A stretch of 64,000 nt of DNA from Augochlora pura (Eukaryota; Arthropoda; Insecta; Hymenoptera; Halictidae): assembly GCF_028453695.1 (NCBI RefSeq), contig NC_135778.1, forward strand, positions 4,908,166-4,972,165, in the 5' to 3' direction. Shown piece after piece: positions 1 to 12,561 of the stretch. The notes beneath the pieces were generated by a model that had not been told where the DNA came from, ran no database searches, and saw only the letters and a list, made by a program, of their open reading frames with translations. Each line of letters starts with the position of its first letter. The stretch's first letter is position 1. The position numbers and the translations under genes are program-made.

Positions 1-1769
1 GCCAAACAATGCTTTTCTCTCGATCGGGTGGCGGAGGGAGGGGGGCGAGGACAGCGGAACCTTGTATTCCTGGATCTAATGCCGCGGCTGACCCCAATTC
101 GACGGAATCAGATCGATTTTCTCACATGATCCACGGTCTGCCGGCCCGGCGACCACGTTCACATTCCACCGAAACGAGCGGAGCCCCGATCGGAGATATC
201 CGGTGCCTTGTCGGGATCATTAGCGTGAGATCGTGTGACGTAACGAGCCAATCAGTGTCCCAGTGGTCGGAGTAATGATCGTGTACCGAGAGGTATTAGC
301 ATCGCGGACGGACCGGACGGGGACGATACCGTTAAACAAAATCTTACCCCGTGACCTTCGACCGAGAGAAGGGTCGGCCGCTGTCTACGCCGATGACGAG
401 GAGAACGATCTCGTCGAATCCGCTGCTCCGAGCCTCTGCCAATCGAATCGGTAACGTTTCGCTCCTACGCGGACAGGAACGATGAAGTCTCGTATCCGGA
501 TCGCGACCTTTGCCGTTCGAGGTTCGCGGCAGGATCGAGTCATTGTTGCGTGGCGGAGCCTTTCGTTGCCATTCTTGACCGGCGAAGTAAAAAGCTTCTG
601 CGTCGATCGCGAGAGATCCGTGTAGACAGCTGGATAAAGACAGCATCTAAGCAGAGATAGGATTGGCTATCCTCAGCGTTCATTGTTTCATGCTCGGCTC
701 TGGCTACATCTGCCTACGGACACTTCCAAATAATCATTTGGAAGATGGTTCGGTGCACGGGCATTGAGATCCGCAGTCCGGCTTAATGTCATCGACCGTA
801 CGCCGACCGAACCGAACACGAAGCCGTTTAATTCGTCTGGTGACACGGCAACTCGGTGCCAGAAAAAAATGCCTCACGGAAGCGAGCCGAGATAGAGCAG
901 ATAACACGCGTCCCGACGAAAACGACAGTCATCGAGGTCTTAATTGGTATCTTCGATCTGAAAAACGCGACGACGACGCGGCGGAACGTCATTGGCCTTA
1001 GGAGCGTTCGACAAGCGAAAAAATTCTTCGACCGAGAAAACGATTCATCTTTTATCCAGAAATATGAAGACGATCTCCGGGAAGTTCTGCATAGCAGATA
1101 TCTAAGTAAATCTAAATTCAATGACCCACGGCAATTATTTGAAGCAGACAAGCTTTTAACCTAATTACTCTCGGTTACTGGAAACGAGCGTAACAGAGCG
1201 GCACCGGTCTCTCCCTAAGGATATCGGGTTTTATTAATCACGCGACCAGCTAATAGCAGTTTGTCGTGCGTGGGGCACCACCGGTTCGGCGAGGATTTAA
1301 ACCTATTAGCGTACGTAATTCCATTATGGCCGGCCGGCCGAGTGAATTACGTACCCCGGCGCGGCGATCGGTGGGCGGTAATGGTTTAATAACGCTCGCC
1401 GTTTCCCGCTTCTTCGGCGTCCCATTAGGCGCACGCGTCCAACCCGGATCGCCATTCAATGACATCGACCCGGACGCTTCCGTGCGACCGTGCGGCCAAC
1501 ATGGCGCACCGAGCATGGCGTCCAGCTGCGTTTGGGCGGTGCAGATGCTCCTCCGCCGGAGCGAGACGTCTCTCCGAACCGCTTCGGCATGGTGACTGAT
1601 CGTGACCCGTCCTCCCGTAATTACCGATCCCGCGACTACTTTATTATGCCAGTCGAGGAGGAGGCACGGCGCCTAAAATCTACCTTCCTTCTCGTCTGTC
1701 GCCGCATTCCAGGCTTTTAGGTCTCGAGGGTACCAGAACCTGAAGGCACCTCTTAGCACCATCGGTGGT
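1..1769. other. Gene-free stretch, GC-rich then mixed
   Basis: CpG-rich sequence with short overlapping open frames on both strands. The only one with ordinary protein composition is 856-1164 (+), 102 codons, unrecognised (see findings). No splice-bounded exon or RNA gene was seen. Confidence 0.4.
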
Positions 1770-2250
1770 GCCAACCTCCTGGGACTTCAGGATTTTTAGA
1801 CCTCTTCGATTCTAGACTCTCGGCAGGGATAACAAGCTTCGTTGAAACTCCAAGGATTCGGGTCTTCGAGCGTCAAGTAGCCTAAGTTTCTGGGACTCTA
1901 GGATCTCTAGAGTTTGGGGATTCCAGGCTTTTGAGATTCGAGATTCATAGGAGCAAAAGAGTGCTAACGCCTGGGACTTTAGGACTTTTAGACCAGCTGG
2001 ATCTTAGATTCTTGACAGGGATGCCAAGCTTCATTGGGACCTTAAGGATTCTAGTCGAGTAGCCTAGTTTTCTGGGACTCTAGGATTTCTGGACTTTTAT
2101 GATTTTTGAGACCCTGGATTTATGGGAGTCAGATGGTGCCAAGCTTCTGTTAGTTCAGGATCCTTCTTGAATTTTAGGATTTATAGATTTTTAGGTTTTC
2201 AGATGATAAGAATTCTAGGCTTTTTGGACTCTAGGATCGATACATCAAAT
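1770..2250. repeat. Degenerate higher-order tandem repeat
   Basis: Blocks with GCCAACCTCCTGGGACTTCA (1770), GCTAACGCCTGGGACTTT (1973) and GTGCCAAGCTTCTGTTAG (2136) repeat with the same internal order: CTGGGACTYTAGGATTTYT, CAGGGAT(A/G)(A/C)CAAGCTTC, GTAGCCTA(A)GTTTCTGGGAC. Units are about 200 then about 165 bases. They are themselves built from a short motif around GGGACTCTAGGATTT. No coding frame. Confidence 0.6.
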
Positions 2251-5046
2251 ATTAGTCTTCTTCTACGGTACACTCTTTGAATTCTAGATTATTTTTAGAG
2301 TTGTAGTTTAATGACCGATGCTAGCCATCATTATAGGAATCTGAACTTCTGAAGCTGTAAACTCTATCGAACACCCAACTGGGTCTATGCAAATTAATCA
2401 AACAAAGCAATCGGCAAGTCTCACTTTCTCTCGGAAAATGTGACAATCTGTCAATTTTGTTACGCGCCTTTATCAATACAATCCCGGCGCATTGCGCGCA
2501 AAGTGCATCGACGTCCAAGCAGCTCCGTACTCGAAATGCTCGCGCAGTCCTCGCTGACCACGAAGACCATTCGTTTCCCCGAAGGACTGGTCAAATTTGC
2601 GCTTAGGGACTATGTATCCTGTCGGTGTCCCTTGAGGGCACGCGGAAGAGTTGTCCCTTCGCAAACACGGCCTCCCTAATCCGCCTACTCGAGCGAGGCC
2701 CGCGACGCCGGGAAGAGTGAAAGTGGCCGGCTGGAAGGCGGGGAGTCAAAGGTCGCGGGCCGAAACAGGACCGAGAGAGACCGACGCGGCGACGAGCTGT
2801 CCGCGCGCGGCCGCCGCGACGCGGAGCGAACGCGAAAACACACGAGCCGGTTCCCCGGCCGGTCGGCTATAATGCCTGCATTATGTGACCGTGTACCTAT
2901 TTGGCGAAATTCAGCATCGGTCGGCGCCTTTGAACCCGCGCGGCCGGCACCGCGGAAGGGCACGTACCCGCGGCCACGAACCAGGACAATGCTCCGGCTG
3001 TCTTCGCAGGAGCCTTCGCCATCCTTTCGGAGCGTTATCGATCGTGATCGACGGGTACACCGGTGACTCGGCTTTCACGCAACGGCACCGCTGCGTGCCA
3101 CGAATTCGTGGGACTCCATATACGTTCTCCTTGGCCGGCGGAGAACGGCCGGGGAACGGCCGGGGAACGGCCCGGAGAACGCCCCGGAGATCCCTTATCG
3201 CGGGGCCCCCGGCTCCTCCCGTATCGGCGTTTACTAATGTCCCCGCTGTTGTGACAGCCGCCACCGTGGTTTTAGGCGAGCCGGGCATTCCCCGCTGCGA
3301 TAAACCGCTCCGCGATATCGGTAATTACCGCGCGACAGCTCGCGATCTGTCACCTGTCGCCAATCGTTCTTGGCTCGAGAGGATACCTCCGATAGGGATC
3401 GCGCTTCCTCCTGGCATTAATCTGACGACGGTTTGTGGAGTCCTCTCGTTCGCTTTCTAGCATATTTCAGTGCGACGTCGCGCGAGGAACGGCTGGAAAT
3501 ATTTGGCGATGTATTGACGATCGACGCTCGATCGTCCGAAGGAACGTCGATGCTGAAGACGCTGTCCCTTTGGCGAGAAAAATGGGAGATTTTCTCATTT
3601 GAGAAAAATGGGAGAATGGACTGCGCTCATTTCGTCCGGGCGATGTCGGTAGTTTCACTAGCGTGAAGCGTTTTTCTTTCAGTGAAGCGATTATTGTAGA
3701 ATGTGGGATTGGATAGATGGTACTTTCCTTTTTGAAAGATTTCTGGGTGTTAAATTTAAGCGTCTGTAAAGAGCGTGACCAATTCTTTTTTATAGTCAAA
3801 CTGTAGATAATTCAAACATTGAGGTTTTTTCTTTCTAGTAACTCCTTAAATGTTAATTTACGATTTTTTTACGCCTTTTTATCAAAATTTCAAAGGGAGG
3901 ATAATAAATTTTCTTTTTATTCATACTGTTACTTATAAAAGTGTGAAGTTCCCTCTTTAAAATAACCTCTCCGAATTAGACATATGACTCCTCTTTAAGT
4001 GATTTTATTACTGTTTGAATGGAAAAGTATCCATCAAACTATTTGATCACTGTGTCTCGTGTTTTCTTAAAACTTGTGTGAAATTCGAAAGTCTGTACAA
4101 AGTGTAAAAAATTTATTTCTCGGTTCAAACTTTCATAGGCTTAAAGAGTAAACTTTCCTCCTTAGAGCAACCCCTCAAACTTCATTGTACTATTTCTTGT
4201 TCTCGCCATACAACAGTTTCAGAAGAAAGTGTATCGCCAAAATGACTTGAATATTATACGACATTTCTCAACATTTGTAAAATAAATAAATTAGATAAAA
4301 ATATATTTGTTCATTCGATAATGGCACCAAGTTAAAATTAACGTAACAACACATTTCAATTCTTCTAACGTTTCACGAGTTTCGTATTTCACCTGCGCGT
4401 CTATCTGATAAATGCGTAAAGCCGCTAGTCCGCTTATTAATATTACTCTCCGAGGTTCAACAAATTGGATTACCGATTACACCGATAAACGTACACGCGG
4501 CGCATCTGAAGTTCTCTCTCCGATTGCTTGTCGGACAGTCCGCGGGAGGAGGAGGAGGAGGGGACGGTTCGATTGGCAGGGTTCGCGAAAAACGTAACTC
4601 GCTTTCAATTTCCTTGGGTGAAATTCCAGTTGGCGATGTTCGGATCGGCGGCTCGACGAACGCCTCGGGCGCGTATTAATAACGCCTGTCCATCGATAAG
4701 CGGCGAGGAACAGCCGTCCGGGCGACAAAAATAGCCCCCGTGGATCGGGTTCCTTATCATTGGTCCGGTCGATGATTCGCGCCGCGGGATTTTTGAGGTC
4801 CTCGGGCCAGTTTCGATCGCCGCGATCCCCGTGAACGATAATCGCCGCGCCGCATATTATTCGCGGCTGTTTAACGACGGGCGAATTAATAAGGGGAATC
4901 GTTCTCGAACCGGCTTCCTCGTGCTACGCAGGACACCCGGAATCCTGCGGTGAACCTCGCCGGATACTGAATTATCGGCAGTTCGCAAATTAGAGCAACG
5001 GGAGCGCTGTCGATGAAACATTCGCTGATCCTAAAATGATAATATA
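2251..5046. other. Gene-free stretch
   Basis: GC-rich block 2640-3460 with the 11-bp minisatellite, AT-rich block 3680-4400, then GC-rich 4490-5000. The 191-codon frame at 2885-3460 is Arg/Pro-rich and lies across the minisatellite, so it is not taken as coding. Confidence 0.4.
3133..3187. repeat. 11-bp GC-rich minisatellite
   Basis: About four to five imperfect copies of GGCCGGGGAAC. This makes part of a long spurious open frame in the region. Confidence 0.7.
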
Positions 5047-5450
5047 TGGACAAATTGTGGATGAAGGTTCGTCAAATTTGACCGACCATAACCCCTTCAA
5101 AAATTATCGTTGGGTGATGATTCTTTTTTTGAATTAAAGCTCGAAATCTCTGCTTTGAGATGGTTTTTCTTGATTTTACGGTTGACACACCCTCGCCACT
5201 GTAATTTATTAAATACGAGGACATGTTTATTATATTGAAAATTGTCAAGTTTAACGTTAGCAAGTGAAAGTTTCATTCCTTTAATTTGAAATAAAGAAAC
5301 GTGATTGTGATTTTATTTCGGCAAAATTACTGCATTTACATATAAACATGACATTTTTTATCATTTTTACATCCTCCGACAATTTTTCACGGAGTTATGG
5401 TCAATCAGGATGAGCCAACTTTTATCCAGAATTTTTCTGTGGTGGACAAA
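5047..5450. mobile_element. Foldback (long inverted repeat) element
   Basis: Sequence at about 5050-5110 (AAATTGTGGATGAAGGTTCG, then GACCATAACCCCTTCAAAAA) is repeated in inverted, diverged form at about 5365-5440 (GAGTTATGGTC, GATGAGCCAACTTTTATCC). The arms are about 60-80 bases around an AT-rich centre of about 250 bases. Exact ends and target site are not resolved. It is probably an old MITE. Confidence 0.5.
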
Positions 5451-5784
5451 CTATTGCGTAAATTGTTCGAATTTGTTCAAAAATCATGAAAAACGAATCA
5501 CTAACAGTTACACATTTCTATATCGTCTCAACTTCCGACTGGATTCGATGTACAACATTACATCGCTGTTGGCAATAGTTTAGAAAATGTTGCTGACTTA
5601 TATTTTTAATAAATAACAGTTTCACTGCCCAGTCTATTCTCCTTATTAAATTTTCCCATTATCAGATTTTACAAAATTTGCATAATTTTTTTTTTTAAAT
5701 CATTTACCAAACATCATGGAACACATCTATTATTTTCTGTTCAGACGTTCGCAGTACTTTTGGTCGAATTTAGCTCTAAAAATA

Positions 5785-6032
5785 TTAACCCTTTGCACTC
5801 GAATGGTGACTCTGAGGCACCACTAAAATTATCCTATTACGTTCCAAAATAATTTCTACAACAATAAGGTTTAGCTTTGAAAAATTATCAAGCAGTAAAT
5901 CTGTTTTCAGGAGTCACAGGAATAAATTTTCTATGCATAAAAATTGATTTTGTTAAATAGAATCGAAATACCACGAACCAGAAAAATGATTTCACATTTA
6001 CAGTTAAAACGGCTCCGAGTGCAAAGGGTTAA
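5785..6032 (+). mobile_element. Family A piggyBac-like MITE, copy 1
   Basis: TTAA-bounded 248-bp element with terminal inverted repeats TTAACCCTTTGCACTCGA (left) and its near-perfect complement at the right end (CTCCGAGTGCAAAGGG). Just inside the left end is the family hallmark GGTGACTCTGAGGCACCACT. It has no coding capacity. TTAA duplication plus CCC-starting ends is the signature of piggyBac transposition, so it is inferred to be a non-autonomous derivative. The forward orientation of the family is defined here by the GGTGACTC side. Confidence 0.85.
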
Positions 6033-6178
6033 ATAAAAGGAAACATACGACAGAGTATACGACCTTTGAAATTGTCAAGTATTATATCATACGGATTTAA
6101 TAATCTCCGATACAATGGACGATGCCGCCACTCGAAATAGCATCTCAGCCGAAATAAGGCGTCGGTTCGGTCACAAAA

Positions 6179-6209
6179 GGGGGGAGGGGGAGGAGGGGGG
6201 AGGGGGACG
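6179..6209 (+). repeat. G-rich tract
   Basis: GGGGGGAGGGGGAGGAGGGG-type run, continuing as interrupted purine-rich sequence to about 6408. The long antisense Pro/Ser/Leu-rich open frames here are artefacts. Confidence 0.8.
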
Positions 6210-8631
6210 GCAGGGCGCAAGGGAAGAAAGAAGCCGTGGCAAGTCGGAGTAAGGACGAAAACAGCAAGCCCGGAGGACGACGGACGAGGAAAACAAGAAG
6301 AAGTGGAGGATCTCCACACAAAACCCGTGGAGTCGGCGAGCGGGGAGACGCGCGGAGGAGGGGGAGGAGAAGGCGGAGGAGGAGGAGGAAGGGGGAGGAG
6401 AACCAGCCCAAGAGAGTCCAGGCCGTCCGGCCACGAAAAGGTGTAGGGCATACGTATACAGGGTGTACCGTAAAATCGCGATCCACTTCGGTTCATCACA
6501 CGCGACGCACCACTCGTCAAATTACCCAGAAACCTTCGCAAAAATCGTACCGTTACTTGTTGTACTATATTCTTTCTCAAACTACCGTTTCGAGTAAAAA
6601 TAGATGCAACATTGTGATCTCATTGCTTAATCGCAACCTGCCAGAAAACTAGTCTTCTCTTAAACTGTGGATTTTATGATTTTATGACAGAAATGAATGG
6701 GAACGAAGTTAATACAAAACTGAAATATAACATAAATAAATATAAAATCGTGAAGAGGTAAGAAGAATTTAATGATATTCTTACATTGTTTTTAATCTGT
6801 CGCGATTGTTAAAACAGGGAATATATTTTCAGTTCACTTATTTCCTTTACAATCTTTGTTCGAATAATTTGTATCGAATAATTAAATATTCAACTAAAAA
6901 GAATTCGATTGTATAATAATTTTAATAATTCGTTCGGAACAATTCGTGTGATGCCCAACTTCGGTACGATTTTCTAGAGAACGTTGCCTCGTTGCGTGGA
7001 AGCTGGAGCAGAATTAATAACCGGCGGCGAGATAGATCGTATTAGGAAGACCGCGGGGCCGGGGGGGGAGGGCAGCGCGAAAATGATGCACGTTTACGCG
7101 ATAGCCCGTCAGATACCATTAGTCATCGGGTATCTTTTTAGGTGAAAAACGGCCGATTCGATGAGGCGGAAAACGAACGATATTTCATTCGTCCCGATAA
7201 CCTGTCCTCGCGTTAATTATTCATCCGGGCGGGCTGATACCGGCCGCGACCGAGACGAGAGAGTTATGCCCGAGTTGTATCTCGCGCGGCAAAACACCGA
7301 TTATTCCGCGGGGATATTTTTTTCGATCGCGCGCGCGCGCGCGGTAACGTTACCGGCCGCGTTGCTGCCGCCGCTCGTCCGGTTATCAGCACCGGTTCTA
7401 ACAGGCGGTTTGATAAAGATCGAAAGTGAATCGGCACGCGGAGGAAACCAGACCGGGGTGGATCTCGTCGGTTGTCACGGGCTACGCTACTGGCCTTAGA
7501 ACAATGCTCCTCATCGACGGATCGCGAGGTGGGGAGAGGGGGAGGGGGGATCCGGAGGAGCCGCAGCCAGCACTCGGAGACCGCGAGCCTCCAAATAAAC
7601 TAGAACGAACCGGTCGCAAAAAGAGAATTGGACCCGGCAGACCGAGCACACCGCATACAAATGCATTGCTTAGTGGGACTGGCTCGGCGATCAACCGATG
7701 CTACTACGCACTGCACATACGTTGCGATTTCGAGATTAAAGTGTCAGCGAGCGACTCCCTTCGCTCCGACGATCCGATCGATATTTCTACGATTTTTTTT
7801 TTTTTACAGCGAACGCTGCCGATTTCGCGCTAATGAATTTTGTGCCGATGATCGGAGATGTTCTGGGAAGACGTTAGAAATGTCTTCGTTTTTTGGGCGT
7901 TTTTGGAATGATGCACAATTTTCGGGATCTGCAGAGGGTTGTAGACGTTTGTTAAATATGTATGTGTTCGTAACTTTTATTGTACGTAAAAGAATGAATT
8001 CTTAGCAATATTTGTTATAAATGTTGGTAAACGATAAATATTTCGAGCAGTTGTTCAAGAGTCGTTATTAACCCTTATGACAATAATCGGGGACTCTTTT
8101 GCATATTATTTCAAAATATATATTTATTCCCGGTAAAATATTTCAATATATTAATTTCAATATATAAAATATTTCAAATTCGATTGGATCGCGTCGGAGG
8201 TATATAAGAGTAGATTTTTTCCACGCAGTTAATAAAAATAATTTTTCATCGCGTTAATGAATACAAAATAAATATACGAAGATTACGTAAGACTTGGTCA
8301 CCTTCATTTTAGGTTAGGGTAAAAACGGTACATTTTGTTTACCGATGGGAACGTGTTAAGTGTACCATGTGGAAAAACGGCGACTCTATCCCGATGAACT
8401 TGAAGACGACTCGAGGAAATGATCCCGTTAGCCGTGTACATATGCTAGAGCTATTAAAAGACTAATCCTATTAACTGTGTACACCAGAAAGGCCCATATC
8501 TCGATTACGGTTCCCCGCTCGGAAATCGGCGCATGCGAACAATTTCCATCGGGGCGTTATCGATGACCAGTTGCCGAACTCGAGAAGGAATTTCGACGAG
8601 GCTCGCGCATGCGAGGGGCAACATACTACGC

Positions 8632-8675
<44 letters not shown>
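8632..8675. repeat. (CT)n microsatellite
   Basis: Dinucleotide tract of 44 bases with a single TTT interruption. Confidence 0.95.
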
Positions 8676-10547
8676 GCGGGCACTCTTGATCAATAACAAA
8701 CCACGAGCCGGTACCCCCGGGGCCCGGCGCGCATTCGGCAAAGAGTCCCTTGCCCCCGGGCGCGTCCCTTTTTTTATTGCCTGTCACGATATTGCCCAAC
8801 GCATTATCACTTTCCTCCTCGTTAGGAAGATAGCGTCTTCCTCGTTCCCAGTCGCGCCGCGTCCGCGGCCCCTTCCCCCTCTCGCCCCACCGCCCCGCTT
8901 CCTCGCCCGAAACCCCTGCACCTGACGAGGCCGTTGATTGGCCGGGTCGAAATTTCACGACTGCTCCTCTGATAATGTGCTCGCTTTTGGAAGCGAGTCG
9001 CCCGGTCTCTCGCGGGGCCCCGCAGCAAAAAACGAGCCGCAGGAAAAAAGCCGGAGAGATAACAGCGTGTGCGCGTGTGTGTGTCGGGGGAGGGGTGAAC
9101 GGGCGGCCGAACGCAACGGTCCCCCGGAGGGGGCTGCAGAACCGGAATTTTATACAGTGGCGTAACACGCTGGATAATACGCGGGGAATCACGAAACTCC
9201 CGGTCGAGGCTACTGCTCCCATCCCTCTGTCCTCCTCGCTCCTCGCTCTTCAACTCTTTGCTCTTGCCACGGAGGGGGGAGGGGGGAGGCACCTCTCGTC
9301 CACCCGACTGACCGCCCCCCACCCCCCCATTTTTTCCGTTCGTTTTTCTCCCTCCATTTGGCCGGGGTCGAGAGATCTCGTTGCCCGATTAGCCTTTCGA
9401 CGAGGTGGACTGTCCTCTTATCACGAATGCCCAAGATTCGTTCCTCGCTGGTCAATTAAGTAACCCGCGTTACACGGCTAATTAATTTCGCCGTAATTAA
9501 TTAAGCCCGACCGGACCGTTCGCGGGCACCGCTCTCCGATCGCGAACGGCTATCCACCCGAACTCGGCGAGTCGCGATTTATTGGCAAGTTTGAGGAACT
9601 GTTGCGCGGAGGACGACGCGCGGTGGTACCGAAAAGTTTGCTGGGATTCGTAAGTTCGTACGATTTTTGTGGAAATCAACGCTCCCGAAGTTTTCAGATA
9701 GCTAAAGTTAAATTTGAAGAAGTGTAAGCACTATTTTCATTTTATTTTCGCAAACGTTGCAAATAGTTTACCGACGTGTGGACATTATTACGAAATTGGA
9801 ATATAGAATTTAATATGACGATCTTAATTTTAATATCGTTAACTATTGCTCGAGAAGAGTGCCAATCAAATTAATCATAATACAATTTTCATGATATATC
9901 CACGATATTTCTATGGTACTATACCGATAATTATACATTCTAGTTTTACAAATTCTCCGATCATCTGACTATTATAATAAAATTTGTTTCAAAGTATCCA
10001 CGAAAAGCGCGACTCACACGCGCAATAATAGAATAATAGAACTTCCAATTTCGAAAGTTTAAACAATGCTCTACCATTCTAAAGGAATATGATTGTCATA
10101 CAAAGGCAAGCGATTTTCATCGAAATGATTTCGAGAAGCGACGGTATCGGAGTCCATCGGAGGCTCGATGCACGTTTACGAAGGCCCTAGGAGGGCTCTC
10201 CATTGTGCCCGGGACGGTACACGCCTGATTTTCCAAGACAATGCTTGATAAAGGCCGCGGGAACAAAGGAGAACGGCGGAAAGAATCATCGATAAGGAAG
10301 AGACGTCGGACAATGGTAAGACGAGACGGGGAGCCGCGCGGTGGCGGCTCCTAGCGGCGATGGCCAGAACCGTCGATGACCTTGCCAAGGTCACAGCGTC
10401 CTAACTACATAGAAGACCCTTGCCGCATTCTTTCTCCGTCGCTCGTCCCGTGGTGCATGGCCCTTATTATTATAAAGCAGTTGCCCTGATTCCCCCGAGG
10501 CCGTGTGCCATTCATTCGCCTCCTCTCTCGTTCTGACCCTCCCTCCT

Positions 10548-10602
10548 CTCCTCTCTCTCTCTCTCTCTCTCTCTCGCTCTTTCTCTCTCTGTCTCGCTCT
10601 CT
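10548..10602. repeat. (CT)n microsatellite
   Basis: Pure CT core (about 10551-10574) followed by interrupted CTC/TTTC/GTCTCG repeats. Confidence 0.95.
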
Positions 10603-11756
10603 CGAGCACCTTTTTCATCTCTTCACTTTTTGTCTCGTTACATGCACGGCCTTTCTTCATCGGCTCGCCGGCTTCGACACTGAAATCGAAACCGCCGGAC
10701 CGAGGCCATTATTGCGTCTCTATTGTGCGTCGCTCTAACCGAGAGAGCTGCGTGCCCGCGATCCAGCTCGCTTCATTTCCCTTTTTCCACTTCCCTTTCA
10801 GGCCCACTTCTCTACACCCGTTCTTACTCGTTAGCGCTGCCCCACCATCCTCCTTTTTCTATTTAGACGCGGAAAACGCGGGACGCCGCGCTACCGGATT
10901 TTAACAAACGCTGACTGGACACTTTGTCCGACGGTTTCACGCTTTCGACCGTTTCGACCGGAGCCGAACTGTAGCCGAGACTACTGTCGAGATTTAGATA
11001 GTTTTTCAGGTCGGTTCGCTCACTTGCCACGTCGTCGAGGTTATCAGAGGCTCGAATTCTAATCGATTTTTTGACCCTTTATCTTGCAACGTAAAAAGGC
11101 AGAAACATAGTTATACAGATTTCAGGCGGGAACTATTACTGAACGGTGTGTTGCTCTATGAGGAAGACAGGATTGAATTTATTTATAATTATTGAATTTT
11201 ATTTATAACCGATAAATTAACAAATTTATTGAATCGCTTATTATGAAAGATTTCTTTATACTTTCCACGGGTAGATCGTTATATCGGTTACTATTTTTAA
11301 AAAAGTTCTTTCATAATTTTAAAGTTTGAGAAGACATTGTTAGAATGGACCCAAATAATGTTTTCATCTAACAATCTTCTTCCATCGTCAAAAATAAATG
11401 GGATACTCAAAGTGATTAATCAAGGCTCTTCTATCACGTAGATACCCTATAAAATTATCCACCATTTTTTATTTACTTTATTTTCAGCAGATTGCTTCAT
11501 TCCTAAATAGGGGTTGAAAACAATTACGATATTTGTTCAGATACTTGAGACAGCTACGGAGAATCAAGAAAGTCTTGTGACTGTTCAATAATCGAAATAA
11601 TATATCAAATTCGTAAAGTATTTATAATTAGTTAATGAAACCTTAAAAAACATTTTTGTCTATCGTTAATCGTTAAACACTGTTCGAATTATCCAAATAT
11701 CCATGTTATGTATGTTTCAACATAAATCGTTCGAATGTAATTAACTACTATATATG

Positions 11757-11989
11757 TTAACCCTTTGCACTCGAATGGTGACTCTGAGACACCACTACAA
11801 TTATTCTATCGCGTTCGATAATAATTTTTATAATAATAAAGATGAGATTTCAAAAAATTGTTGCTATAAATCGCAAGAATCAATTTTGTAGGCATAAAAG
11901 TGCACTTTATTGTACAGAATAGAAATATTACGAGCCAGGAGAATTATTTAATATTTTTAGATAAAATGGCTTCGAGTGCAAAGGGTTAA
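11757..11989 (+). mobile_element. Family A MITE, copy 2
   Basis: Both TTAA ends and both terminal repeats are intact, 233 bp. It ends 89 bases before the acceptor of the 12079 exon, so it occupies the 3' end of that intron close to where branch-point and pyrimidine signals act. Confidence 0.85.
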
Positions 11990-12078
11990 TTTTTACTTAT
12001 TTCACGAGAGCCTATTGCATTCTATTTGACAAGAGACTACGAAATAATATTCTGACGAAGTAACTCGAACTGTTTCAG

Positions 12079-12561
12079 AGGCAAGAACGGCGACTCCTCG
12101 ATGTCCCACGAGACGCCGAACGGCGGCGGAGGCGGAGGACTAGGGAAGTGGCTGCGGGATCATTTGGGCGGAGGGTCGAAGTCTAGCCAGGATTGTTCGC
12201 CGACCCTGAAGTCCCACGGCGGTCTGGTCGAGGGTCCCGTGAGCGAGAAGCCGTTCGGCAGGGCCGTCTACGCCTCGCAAAATCTGTACTGCAGCCTGCC
12301 GCGGGAGCAGAGCCGTCATGCCTACAACGTCTCTCGCAAGAACGGCCACGGGAATTCCGTGAAGGCCCAGGGTCACGATCGGCAACGATCGAACAGCGTG
12401 AACCACCACCACGAGAAGGCTACCTTGGCCGACCTTGGAAGTTTGACGAGGGGCGGGCCGATCTACGGGAGCGAGGGCAAGTCGCTGAAGAAACGGAACC
12501 GGGACCGGCGCAGACACTCGCTGAACGAGAGCCACGAGCACGGCCGGCAGCGTCGCAGAAG
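12079..12561 (+). CDS. Orphan internal exon of an unrecognised gene, basic Gly/Ser/His-rich product
   Basis: An acceptor CTGTTTCAG| and a donor CAGAAG|GTCAGT bracket 483 bases that are open throughout. The exon starts with the last base of a codon and ends with two bases of the next, so it is symmetric phase 2-2 and could be skipped without shifting the frame. The product begins GKNGDSSMSHETPNG, has a six-Gly run and then LGKWLRDHLGGGSKS, a middle part with Tyr/Ser-rich segments, an HHH patch and a strongly basic end (KKRNRDRRRHS, RQRRRR) that could act as a nuclear signal. It is GC-rich with G/C third positions, unlike its AT-rich flanks. The protein is not recognised. The ATG at 12101 is internal, so no start is claimed. 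The rest of its gene lies outside this window or in exons not recognised here. Confidence 0.65.

Larger units (their letters stand above)
6033..11756. other. Gene-free stretch with low-complexity tracts
   Basis: Alternates CpG-rich blocks (7000-7800, 8500-9650, 10140-11000) and AT-rich blocks. Contains G-rich and CT tracts and a (CG)n run near 7329. One TTAACCCTTATGAC end at about 8068 looks like half of a TTAA element, but no partner end was found. Confidence 0.4.

Noticed and set aside
8068..8340. TTAACCCTTATGAC as a further complete TTAA element
   Set aside because: No matching inverted right end was found within several hundred bases.
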